NCBI GenBank assembly: GCA_029259835.1
Contig: JAJDEL010000015.1
Coordinates: forward strand, 1 to 13,428
Direction: 5' to 3'
Length of the DNA stretch: 13,428 nt
Origin: Planctomicrobium sp.
GTDB taxonomy: Bacteria; Planctomycetota; Planctomycetia; Planctomycetales; Planctomycetaceae
Each line of letters opens with the position of its first letter. The stretch's first letter is position 1. Shown here piece by piece: positions 1 to 6,660 of the stretch. Under the pieces are notes generated by a model, which was not told where the DNA came from, searched no databases, and saw only the letters and a list, made by a program, of their open reading frames with translations. A program made the translations under genes and the position numbers.

Positions 1-647
1 ACAAGAAGCAACCGAATCACCCAGGGACTGATCTGAATTGTCTCGTTTAAAGTTTGCTGCTGCTTTCTCTTGAGAAAAGAATCAACCGACCATGTGGCAC
101 CGCAAGGTGAGAGCATCAAGTAAAACAGAAGCATCCCACGAATGTGGTCGCCTGCGTTAATTGCATACATATTGATATTGACGAACGAAATCGAAAGAAC
201 CCAAACGAGCACTGCAGATCGCCGAGTGTTGTAGCCGAGAAGTAAGCTCACGGTTGCCATCACCCAAACCCAGAAGATTAGAGTCAATGCGGCTGGATCG
301 CCGATGTTTTCGAGGACAGACCAGTGAAGCTGTGGGCGTTCAAACATCCATGAATAAAACCATGGATCGCCAGTACTGTCTGTGCCATACAGCAATGAGA
401 AACCGGGCAGGATCGTCATAAACATGTCGATCAGTAACGTCGCAGCGACACCAATTCTCAGGGATGCGAGTATCTCAGCTCGAATCGGTTTCTTCCAGGA
501 AGTCATGCTTGAGAGAGGCTTTGGCAACCAGGGGTGAATCCCGACAACACGGACAGTTTCTTCGTTATCAATTTGTTCGGTGTGAGTACTCGCGGAAGTT
601 GAGTTTGCTGTACCAGTTGTTTCGAGTTGTTGTGTAACTTCAGACAT
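1..647 (-). CDS. HTTM (vitamin-K-dependent gamma-carboxylase-like) membrane protein, 3'-truncated by window edge
   Basis: The reading frame is open from an ATG at 647 down to base 1, giving 215 complete residues; the C-terminus lies outside the window. After a polar, Ser/Thr/Glu-rich N-terminus of about 50 residues come hydrophobic segments at roughly residues 60-82, 119-138, 143-162 and 171-181. The stretch GDHIRGMLLFYLMLSPCG (residues 167-184), followed by WSVD, matches what I recall of HTTM proteins: a Gly-Asp, hydrophobic segment, Ser-Pro-Cys-Gly, then Trp-Ser-x-Asp. HTTM is the integral-membrane domain shared with vitamin-K-dependent gamma-carboxylase; bacterial members mostly have no proven substrate. 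The start overlaps the stop of the preceding gene (TAATG), so the two are probably translationally coupled. Whether this protein carboxylates anything is unknown. The family call rests on motif recall and membrane pattern, not on a search. Confidence 0.82.
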   Translation of the reverse strand, partial: MSEVTQQLETTGTANSTSASTHTEQIDNEETVRVVGIHPWLPKPLSSMTSWKKPIRAEILASLRIGVAATLLIDMFMTILPGFSLLYGTDSTGDPWFYSWMFERPQLHWSVLENIGDPAALTLIFWVWVMATVSLLLGYNTRRSAVLVWVLSISFVNINMYAINAGDHIRGMLLFYLMLSPCGATWSVDSFLKRKQQQTLNETIQISPWVIRLLL

Positions 648-1462
648 TATTCTGACTCCCAGGGTTGATAGACAAATTGATTGGTCACAGGATCGAAGGC
701 TTCGATAGGCAGGACGTCTTCGGGGTATTCGTGATCAGGAATCCATCGTGCGATGGCCATTTCGTAGGGTTTTCCGGCTTCTTCTTTGATCGAGGCATCG
801 GGGGATGGAATCTCGTAGCCACGAACATGAATCACGATTTCATTTGGCTCAGGGGCTTGCGGGTTTTGTTCGAGGAAGCCTTTGACTCGGAGAGCGATCC
901 AGGCTTGCATGATTTCACTGTCGCGAGCGAGTTTCTCTTGAATCTGTTCACGCCATCGTTCGCGGGCCACTTCTTCGGTTTCATCAAGACTGAATGCAAA
1001 GTTAATTTCTAAATTTTGTTCGATCCCTCGTAATCGATTGCCTCCCACACGAAAGAAAGATTTCGTATCAACAGGTTCGTTATCAGAAAGTAACCAGAGT
1101 GAATTTTCAAAATCATCGAAGCGAAGTTCGAGTGCCAGGAACGTCGATTGAGTTCGAATGTTCGGTGCGAAGAGTGACCATCTCTGAGGTTGCTCGGTGA
1201 ACTGACCGTATTTATCAACGACATAGATCAGGGACGATACACCGGGAACATCGATTCCCTGCTCCCCATTCCGGCACTCTTGAATCGCATCGCCGATTCG
1301 TTCAGAAGTTTCCGGCATACGGTGAGTGACAATTTCTAATGTCTCAAGTGAATTTGCGATTGTCATGTAAAACAACTGCCAGATAATGAAGACTCCGAGG
1401 CATCGTTGGAGGAACCATTTCGCAGTGTCCAACGATCTTTGATAAGTATTGTGCGTGGACAT
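647..1462 (-). CDS. single-span membrane protein with RWSLFAP motif, partner of HTTM protein
   Basis: This is a 271-residue protein with a short basic N-terminus and one probable membrane anchor at about residues 16-36. A hydrophilic domain follows that should lie outside the cytoplasm. The motif RWSLFAPN (residues 94-101) resembles the Q-x-W-x-x-F-A-P-N-P motif I associate with soluble partner proteins encoded beside bacterial HTTM genes. The rest is acidic with a Glu/Arg-rich helix around residues 160-185, and I recognise no catalytic motif. A GAGG ribosome-binding sequence lies a few bases upstream of the ATG at 1462. The stop codon shares one base with the start of the HTTM gene, which strongly implies a complex or joint pathway. 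There is almost no room for a promoter downstream of the hairpin at 1505-1532, so transcription may come from the upstream repeat-protein gene or from inside it. The function is not known to me. Confidence 0.78.
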   Translation of the reverse strand: MSTHNTYQRSLDTAKWFLQRCLGVFIIWQLFYMTIANSLETLEIVTHRMPETSERIGDAIQECRNGEQGIDVPGVSSLIYVVDKYGQFTEQPQRWSLFAPNIRTQSTFLALELRFDDFENSLWLLSDNEPVDTKSFFRVGGNRLRGIEQNLEINFAFSLDETEEVARERWREQIQEKLARDSEIMQAWIALRVKGFLEQNPQAPEPNEIVIHVRGYEIPSPDASIKEEAGKPYEMAIARWIPDHEYPEDVLPIEAFDPVTNQFVYQPWESE

Positions 1463-1504
1463 TTTTCTGTCCTCTATTCGAAAAAAATGATTGAGAAGAA
1501 ATGA

Positions 1505-1532
1505 ACGCCCCGCCGAATAACCGACGGGGCGT
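1505..1532 (-). terminator. GC-rich hairpin, probable (perhaps partial) terminator of the repeat-protein gene
   Basis: Bases 1505-1512 (ACGCCCCG) pair perfectly with 1525-1532 (CGGGGCGT), giving an 8-bp stem with a 12-nt loop. It sits 16 bp past the stop codon of the repeat-protein gene. Read on the minus strand, it is followed by a pyrimidine-rich run (TTCATTTCTTCTC) rather than a pure U-tract. Both flanking genes run on the minus strand. It could stop transcription fully, or let a fraction through to the HTTM gene pair. Confidence 0.65.
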
Positions 1533-1548
1533 CTTAAAGGGAGGAGGA

Positions 1549-2586
1549 CTAACGAGTTCGTTTCCGAGGTTTCAAGTCACGAGTTGGATGTACGTACGGG
1601 ACATGTGAATCTCGGGGAAACGTTGGTGGAAGCGGCTTTTGAGCACGTGGTGGTGGTACTCGAAAGTCTGAACCTGGACGCTTGTAATCAACGTAGTATC
1701 GATTCGTTGGAATCTGTCTCGAAGGTCCGTTCGAAGTTCCAAACCGAACGCGTTGAGGGTTGCGGTTTCCTGCCTGACCAGATTTTGGTCGAGGTTTGGG
1801 GTTGATATCATTGAGGAAGTATCTCCATTTTCCATTTTCATCAGTTGGCTTAGGAGCATCCTTCGCAGCTGGTGCATTGGAACTTCCGAACCGACCACGT
1901 TGGGGATACCGGTTGCTTGCTTGACCAGGTTTTGGTCGAGGCTTAGGTGCTTTGATGTCTTCGCCGATATACTTCAACCAAACGGTTGGTTTATCAGTTG
2001 GCTTAGGGGCATCCTTCGCAGCCGGAGCATTGGAAGTTCCGAACCGACCTCGCTGGGGATACCTGTTGCTTTCCTGACCTGGTTTAGGACGGGGCTTAGG
2101 CTTGATGTCCCCACCGATGTACTCCAACCAAACAGTCGGTTTATCAGTTGGCTTCGGGGCATCCTTCGCAGCAGGTGCATTGGAAGTTCCGAACCGACCT
2201 CGCTGGGGATACCTGTTGCCTTTCGGTCGTGGCGTGGGAGCCTTGATGTCCTCGTTGATGTACTTCAGCCAGACAGTCGGTTTTGCTGTTGGCTTCGGGG
2301 CATCCTTTGCAGCTGGTGCATTGGAAGTTCCAAACCGACCGGGTTGAGGATACCTGTTGCCTTTCGGTCGAGGTGTAGGGGCCTTGATGTCCTCATTGAT
2401 ATACTTCAGCCAGACGGTTGGTTTTGCAGTTGGCTTCGGAGCATCTTTCGCTGAGCTTTGTCGAGGTGATCGCAAGTTACTTGAAAAACCTCGGCGTTGA
2501 GGTTGTGCGGCTTCGGCGACTTGACTGAGAGTCATCGCTCCGATGATGACGAGAGCAGCCATTTGCTTGAATGTTCTGATTAACAT
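1549..2586 (-). CDS. secreted Pro/Lys-rich protein with five tandem ~47-51-residue repeats
   Basis: I place the start at the ATG at 2586, because GGAG (2594-2597) sits 7 nt upstream of it; the frame also opens 11 codons earlier at 2619 with no such signal. This gives 345 residues. Residues 1-26 form a clear signal peptide (basic start, hydrophobic core, cleavage after AEA). A short linker is followed by five tandem repeats, each starting AKDAPKPT and, in the first four, continuing with KPTVWLKYI or a variant and ending NRYPQ-x-GRFG-[TS]-SNAPA. Repeat 5 is degenerate. A basic tail of about 56 residues rich in Pro, Arg and Tyr ends in RKRTR. The protein is strongly basic, low in complexity between short aromatic blocks, and has no enzyme motif, no cysteine and no cell-wall anchor that I can see. 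It could be a structural or surface-binding protein or a substrate for modification. It lies just upstream of the HTTM pair on the same strand. Confidence 0.88.
   Translation of the reverse strand: MLIRTFKQMAALVIIGAMTLSQVAEAAQPQRRGFSSNLRSPRQSSAKDAPKPTAKPTVWLKYINEDIKAPTPRPKGNRYPQPGRFGTSNAPAAKDAPKPTAKPTVWLKYINEDIKAPTPRPKGNRYPQRGRFGTSNAPAAKDAPKPTDKPTVWLEYIGGDIKPKPRPKPGQESNRYPQRGRFGTSNAPAAKDAPKPTDKPTVWLKYIGEDIKAPKPRPKPGQASNRYPQRGRFGSSNAPAAKDAPKPTDENGKWRYFLNDINPKPRPKSGQAGNRNPQRVRFGTSNGPSRQIPTNRYYVDYKRPGSDFRVPPPRAQKPLPPTFPRDSHVPYVHPTRDLKPRKRTR
1720..2451 (-). repeat. five in-frame tandem repeats (141, 141, 150, 153 and 147 bp)
   Basis: Inside the secreted repeat protein the units are, in coding order, 2451-2311, 2310-2170, 2169-2020, 2019-1867 and 1866-1720. 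Units 1 and 2 encode 47 residues that differ at one position (Pro/Arg), while a hand alignment of the DNA shows about 18 differences in 141 bases, nearly all synonymous. Units 3 and 4 carry a small insertion (PGQ-[EA]-S) before the NRYPQ block. Unit 5 keeps AKDAPKPT and RFGTSN but has lost KPTVWL. All unit lengths are multiples of three, which is why the opposite strand is also open here. Confidence 0.92.
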
Positions 2587-2618
2587 TGTCTTTCTCCAAG
2601 AGGGTTTTCTGTGTGACA

Positions 2619-2630
2619 CACAACGTTGTG
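2619..2630. promoter_or_regulatory. 12-bp perfect palindrome upstream of the repeat-protein gene, possible operator
   Basis: CACAACGTTGTG is a perfect inverted repeat centred between 2624 and 2625, about 32 bp before the ATG of the repeat protein. It overlaps a second short inverted repeat, GTGTG-A-CACAC (2611-2621). The position fits an operator or a 5'-UTR hairpin. Palindromes of this size do occur by chance, so the regulatory role is inferred from position only. Confidence 0.3.
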
Positions 2631-3091
2631 CATCGCTTCACTTAGAGGATTGACATTGCCGCGTTGGGCCGGACACGTAATTCCTGAAAAGTTTGAATTC
2701 AATCGAAAATCGCTTGAATCCCTGCATTTCGACAGGAAATGAACTAGCAAAGGTCGGAGAATAAAAGCCCTCAGTCGATTTAAATGAGCGAAAAATGTAT
2801 CCACTACAGAGAAGAGCAGAATGAGTGCCGAGTCCACATCGTGAAGCATTATGAAGATAATGGAATGACGAAATCAGAGAATTCAGCTTACCCCATATAC
2901 AGCTGACGAGAGATGGATATGGGACAATTTGACCTTCCCACCACGAGCGGATTCCTCCTGAACGCTCATAAAGACTGCCACAATTCGTCTTTCAACTTCA
3001 TACTGTAAAGACTGCGCAATTTTCATCTGCTGATCACGAGAAACCACCGAACCTAATGACAAGATCACATATCACGCTCACGTAGCGGCAC

Positions 3092-3117
3092 TCAGCATCA
3101 ACGCTGTGTTATGCTGA
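3092..3117. promoter_or_regulatory. bulged inverted repeat upstream of the sigma-factor gene
   Basis: TCAGCAT (3092-3098) pairs with ATGCTGA (3111-3117). Inside it, AAC (3100-3102) pairs with GTT (3108-3110), leaving a single bulged C and a 5-nt loop, so 10 bp pair in all. No T-tract follows in either direction, so it does not look like a terminator. Its position, about 110 bp before the sigma start, suits an operator or a leader-RNA structure. Confidence 0.35.
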
Positions 3118-3227
3118 TCGAGATGAAATTGGGATTTCCTTTAGAGAATCGCTGTCCTCTTAGATATCTGAATGTCAATCTTCATCTAGGTGAAAGATCC
3201 ACAGCACACACTGGAAAGGCACGAACA

Positions 3228-3824
3228 ATGGACGAGCAAAACCGATGGCTCTCTGATGAATGGCTTACCGCACTTGCCGCCGGGGATCCTATTGTGACTC
3301 AGGAATTTTGGGACGACTATGCTGTTCCACTCCAACGAGTGGCCGACAAACAATTATCGCAACAATTAAAACGTCGAGTTGATGCTGAAGACGTTGTGCA
3401 ATCCGCTTGCCGGACATTCTTCCGCAGAGTGCAACATGGAGAATTTGAATTCAATGATCGTGATGATCTCTGGCGATTACTATTGACGATTACACTGAAT
3501 AAAGCCCGAATGCAGGCAAGATTTCATGGTCGCGTGCGACGTGGTCTGGGAAAAGAACAGAGCCTCGAAGGTGATCCGAAAAGTCAAAACCAGTCCTTTG
3601 ATCAAGCGATCAATGATATTGATTTTGCCGACTCTCTCGGAGTAATTTTTGAGAAATTGGATGATGAACAGTGCGAGATTCTTCGCCGCCTTCTTGATGG
3701 AGAAACTCAAGAGCAAATCGCAAATGCGATTGAATGTTCTCAGCGGACGGTGCGGCGAATGCAGGTTCGAATTCGGGAACAACTTCAGTCGATCCTCGCC
3801 AACGATCTTGGCAGCAAATCTTAG
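3228..3824 (+). CDS. ECF-type RNA polymerase sigma factor (kinase-linked class)
   Basis: The 198-residue protein directs RNA polymerase to a specific promoter set. I chose the ATG at 3228: it has a purine-rich GGAAAGG 8 nt upstream, and the protein then begins just before the sigma-2 domain. The frame extends back to 3111, but that extra 39-residue stretch resembles nothing and starts within the upstream hairpin. Sigma-2 spans about residues 20-100, with the region 2.2-type helix DAEDVVQSACRTFFRR at 52-67. Sigma-4 spans about 140-190, with a helix-turn-helix at TQEQIANAIECSQRTVRR (160-177). There is no long region 3, as expected for ECF factors. No anti-sigma gene is nearby; a Ser/Thr kinase gene begins 15 bp after the stop. 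Planctomycetes carry several ECF groups coupled to kinases in this way, so phosphorylation is the likely control, by inference. Confidence 0.94.
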   Translation: MDEQNRWLSDEWLTALAAGDPIVTQEFWDDYAVPLQRVADKQLSQQLKRRVDAEDVVQSACRTFFRRVQHGEFEFNDRDDLWRLLLTITLNKARMQARFHGRVRRGLGKEQSLEGDPKSQNQSFDQAINDIDFADSLGVIFEKLDDEQCEILRRLLDGETQEQIANAIECSQRTVRRMQVRIREQLQSILANDLGSKS

Positions 3825-3839
3825 GTTGGAGATCGTGAA

Positions 3840-6512
3840 ATGGAGACCGTGGATGAGACAATTCGACGCAAGTTCGAGTCTGACTGGCTAACCGGAAGCC
3901 AACCAGAGATCTCGGATTACTTGCCTTCCGAGGGTTCGCAGATGTATCTGCCCACACTCGAAGAGTTGATTTGTATCGATCTTGAGTTTCGCTGGTCTCA
4001 GCTCAGCTTGCAGGCAAAACAAGATGAAAGCATCGCGCAAAGGCCACCACTTCTGGAAGATTATTTGAAGAGATATCCCGAGCTGAATCACCAACTCGTA
4101 TTGCATCGACTTATCGAACAAGAAATTCTCGCTCGCCAGCGATCTCCTCAACCTCCTACATTCGAGGAGTATGCTCAGCGATTCCCCAACGTGGAACTCT
4201 CGGCCTCCACGTTTCGACATCAAGCCACCGATCAGGCGACTGTCGTCCAAGGCGCAACTGAACTCCAGAATATTGACCAAAATTCTTTCCCGATACTTTT
4301 TGGGAAATATGTTCTAGTTAGTCTACTGGGACAAGGAGGGATGGGCTCAGTTTACCGTGGGTATGATTCCCTATCGAAACGTGACATCGCGATTAAAGTT
4401 GCAAATCTGCACCGGTTGCCCGTCGATCATCGTCAAGAATTCCAACAACGTTTTGAATCCGAAGTCAAAGCGGCTGCGCGGTTGAAACATGAATCCGTAG
4501 TTCCTGTATTCGACGTCGGTGAGGTCGATGGCTCCTTGTATTACACGATGCCGATTCTCGATGGTGACTTGACGGAACTGATTCGAGAACAAACTCTTTC
4601 AAACGAACACGCTGCGAAGTACATCGCTCAGGCAGCCCGGGGTGTGGAGGCGGCGCACCAGGCCGGGCTGCTGCATCGCGACATCAAGCCCCATAACTTC
4701 ATGTATGACCGCGAGCACGACCGCGTACTGGTTGCTGATTTCGGATTAGCTCGGATTGAATACGGGGAACAACAACTCACGCAAACTGGCGAATTGCTGG
4801 GAACCCCACCGTACATGGCACCGGAGCAAATTCGATCTTCTCACACGATAGACGCCCGCGCGGATGTCTATTCGCTGGGAGCCTCCTTGTACCATTTATT
4901 AGCCGGACGACCGCCGTTTCAAGCCTCTTCCCCAGCGGAGACGATTCTACAGGTATTGGAAGACGACGCAGTCTCTCCAAAGGAGTTGAATCCAAATGTT
5001 GACCAGGATTTAGAGACGATTTGTTTGCGAGCACTGCAAAAAGAACCTCATCTTCGGTTCGAATCCGCTGATGACTTGGCCGCAGACCTCGAACGATTTC
5101 TACGTCACGAACCAGTCAAGTCGCGTCCGTTGGGGCCGTTCAAAAGATTATTGAAGTGGCGACGACGACATCCATTAATAGCCCTGATGGCAGCGGGATT
5201 ACTTTTGTTATTGTTCGCGATCATCGCGGCCATAGGCATTGGCTGGTACCAAACTCACCAAATGTTTCAGCGTCAAATGGCGACCAGTCAGGCAGGGCAG
5301 TCCTCGCTCAACGAGTTGTTTACATTCATTCGAACGGAACCGCTACTCGATCAACCTGGACAAGAAATTGTCCGACGTCAGCTACTTGACCGAGGAATTC
5401 AGCATTACAAATCGCTACTCGCTCTCGCAGCAGAAAATGAAACGCTCTCAGCAGACATCGTGACTGCTCAAGTCACGATGGGTTTGCTGACATTGGAAAT
5501 GGATGGTCCGCGACCATCTCTGAGTCATTTCCGTGATGCCATTTCACACTCAATGCATCTCACGGACAAGCAGCGTACATCAATGCAAGTTCAAACGGCT
5601 TTAGGTGATGCATGGAATGGTCTTGGTCAAGCGTTGCATCAGCTGGACAAGTTTGTTGACGCCAGCAAGTCATTCGATGAATCAATTCAAATTCGAAAGT
5701 CGATTGTGAAACGCTCTCAACGTAATGTCGATGCGAGAAGAAAGCTGATCAATGGAGTGATGAACCGAGGACTTGTGGATGCCGCGGCAGGAAATCCGAA
5801 GCAAGCCATCGAGAGACAAACTTCCGCACAGGTACAGCGCAAAGAACTTTTAAAAGGGCATCCGAACAACAAATTTGTAAGACGCGATTACGCCAAGGGG
5901 CAATTTAATCTCGCTCGATTACATCTCACGAATTCAAATCTCATCCTGGGAACTGAACTCTTGCAAGATGCAACAAGTCGGTTCGAAGCGATCGTTCAGT
6001 CTTCACCCACAGATGCCCGATTGTGGCTGCGATACATCGAATGCTTACTCACGAGTTCAATGTTCGCTGAACGAGACACGGGATTTCCTCCCCAGCTAGA
6101 GCAGGCCATAGAAGCACTCCAGCCATTAGTGATGCTCGCGCCAGAAAATCGGACGTATCGATTACGATTGGCAGAACTCTATCAACAATCTATTGAGATA
6201 TTACTTCCGAATCGTGAAGTTTCGCAGGCGCTCGCAGCCTGGAAGGTAATGGACGACAAGTTGATTCGCCGACTTGAGAACGACGATCACTCCCCTGACA
6301 CGGAACGAGTGAGATTGATTGCCCTGCGACAGCGCAGCCTCATTTCGCTTGGGCTAGGTGATCGAAAGGGAGCCAAATTACAACTTTCAGCAGCCCTTGA
6401 AGCTTGGGAAGCCGTCATTGCTCGACCGGAAACCGCATCGCTCAATACACCTGGATGGGCGAGGGATTGGGAAAGACTGGAAGAGTTGCGCAATTCTATC
6501 GATGAGGAATAG
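3840..6512 (+). CDS. membrane-anchored PknB-type Ser/Thr protein kinase with TPR-like extracytoplasmic region
   Basis: The 890-residue protein has GGAG 8 nt before its ATG. Residues 1-150 are a soluble region holding a recurring P-x3-[DE]-Y motif. The kinase domain (about 155-425) is complete: Gly-rich loop LGQGGMGSVY (163-172), Lys186 in AIK, probable helix-C Glu208, HRDIKPHN (279-286) with catalytic Asp281 and Asn286, DFG (300-302), and APE (327-329). RRR (441-443) precedes a single span (about 445-468), so the kinase is cytoplasmic. Residues 480-890 should be outside and are helical; the clearest TPR-like unit is near 586-625. It is the apparent partner of the sigma factor 15 bp upstream, and probably senses an extracytoplasmic signal and phosphorylates that factor or another target. 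All catalytic residues are present. Codons 264-297 are unusually GC-rich compared with the surroundings. The kinase call is certain; the signal and substrate are not known. Confidence 0.97.
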   Translation: METVDETIRRKFESDWLTGSQPEISDYLPSEGSQMYLPTLEELICIDLEFRWSQLSLQAKQDESIAQRPPLLEDYLKRYPELNHQLVLHRLIEQEILARQRSPQPPTFEEYAQRFPNVELSASTFRHQATDQATVVQGATELQNIDQNSFPILFGKYVLVSLLGQGGMGSVYRGYDSLSKRDIAIKVANLHRLPVDHRQEFQQRFESEVKAAARLKHESVVPVFDVGEVDGSLYYTMPILDGDLTELIREQTLSNEHAAKYIAQAARGVEAAHQAGLLHRDIKPHNFMYDREHDRVLVADFGLARIEYGEQQLTQTGELLGTPPYMAPEQIRSSHTIDARADVYSLGASLYHLLAGRPPFQASSPAETILQVLEDDAVSPKELNPNVDQDLETICLRALQKEPHLRFESADDLAADLERFLRHEPVKSRPLGPFKRLLKWRRRHPLIALMAAGLLLLLFAIIAAIGIGWYQTHQMFQRQMATSQAGQSSLNELFTFIRTEPLLDQPGQEIVRRQLLDRGIQHYKSLLALAAENETLSADIVTAQVTMGLLTLEMDGPRPSLSHFRDAISHSMHLTDKQRTSMQVQTALGDAWNGLGQALHQLDKFVDASKSFDESIQIRKSIVKRSQRNVDARRKLINGVMNRGLVDAAAGNPKQAIERQTSAQVQRKELLKGHPNNKFVRRDYAKGQFNLARLHLTNSNLILGTELLQDATSRFEAIVQSSPTDARLWLRYIECLLTSSMFAERDTGFPPQLEQAIEALQPLVMLAPENRTYRLRLAELYQQSIEILLPNREVSQALAAWKVMDDKLIRRLENDDHSPDTERVRLIALRQRSLISLGLGDRKGAKLQLSAALEAWEAVIARPETASLNTPGWARDWERLEELRNSIDEE

Positions 6513-6660
6513 CGGATTTCTTTGTATGTGAAGTGAGATCTGCAAGTCCCGGAATGAAGAGACCGATACTCCTTTCAGGGAATTGCGCGCTCAATCCACA
6601 CTCTTTTTCGACTCTCATTCTACTTCTAGAAACAACGCGGCTGCTGTCAGGATTTGTCCT

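Larger units (their letters stand above)
2587..3227. other. divergent intergenic region, no convincing gene
   Basis: This region of about 640 bp separates the minus-strand repeat-protein gene from the plus-strand sigma-factor gene and should hold both promoters. I could not pick a convincing -35/-10 pair in either direction. It contains a 12-bp palindrome close to the repeat-protein start and a bulged hairpin about 110 bp before the sigma gene. A minus-strand frame at 3068-2883 (61 codons, GTG start, or 47 codons from the ATG at 3026) has plausible codon use but no ribosome-binding site. I do not call it a gene. Confidence 0.6.

Noticed and set aside
1720..2451. GRFG motif repeated in the secreted protein, resembling animal RFamide neuropeptide precursors
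   Set aside because: No dibasic cleavage sites follow the Gly, the spacing is about 50 residues, and the surrounding block is conserved as a whole. The likeness is to a four-residue string only.
1753..2454. Long plus-strand open frame (233 codons) across the repeat region
   Set aside because: It is the antisense of the repeat protein. All repeat units are multiples of three, so one open antisense frame is simply copied five times. It has no ribosome-binding site or sensible composition.
2883..3068. Small minus-strand frame between the repeat-protein and sigma genes
   Set aside because: Codon use is plausible, but the start is GTG (or an internal ATG at 3026) without a ribosome-binding site, and I recognise nothing in it. 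It could be a real small gene; conservation in relatives would decide.
3111..3227. N-terminal extension of the sigma factor from an ATG at 3111
   Set aside because: The 39 extra residues match no sigma region, the ATG lies inside a hairpin with no ribosome-binding site, and the ATG at 3228 has one.
6551..6578. GGAAT followed by TCC at roughly ECF promoter spacing before the beta-barrel gene
   Set aside because: The match to an ECF-type -35/-10 pattern is short and the consensus for this sigma group is unknown to me, so the hit has no weight alone.
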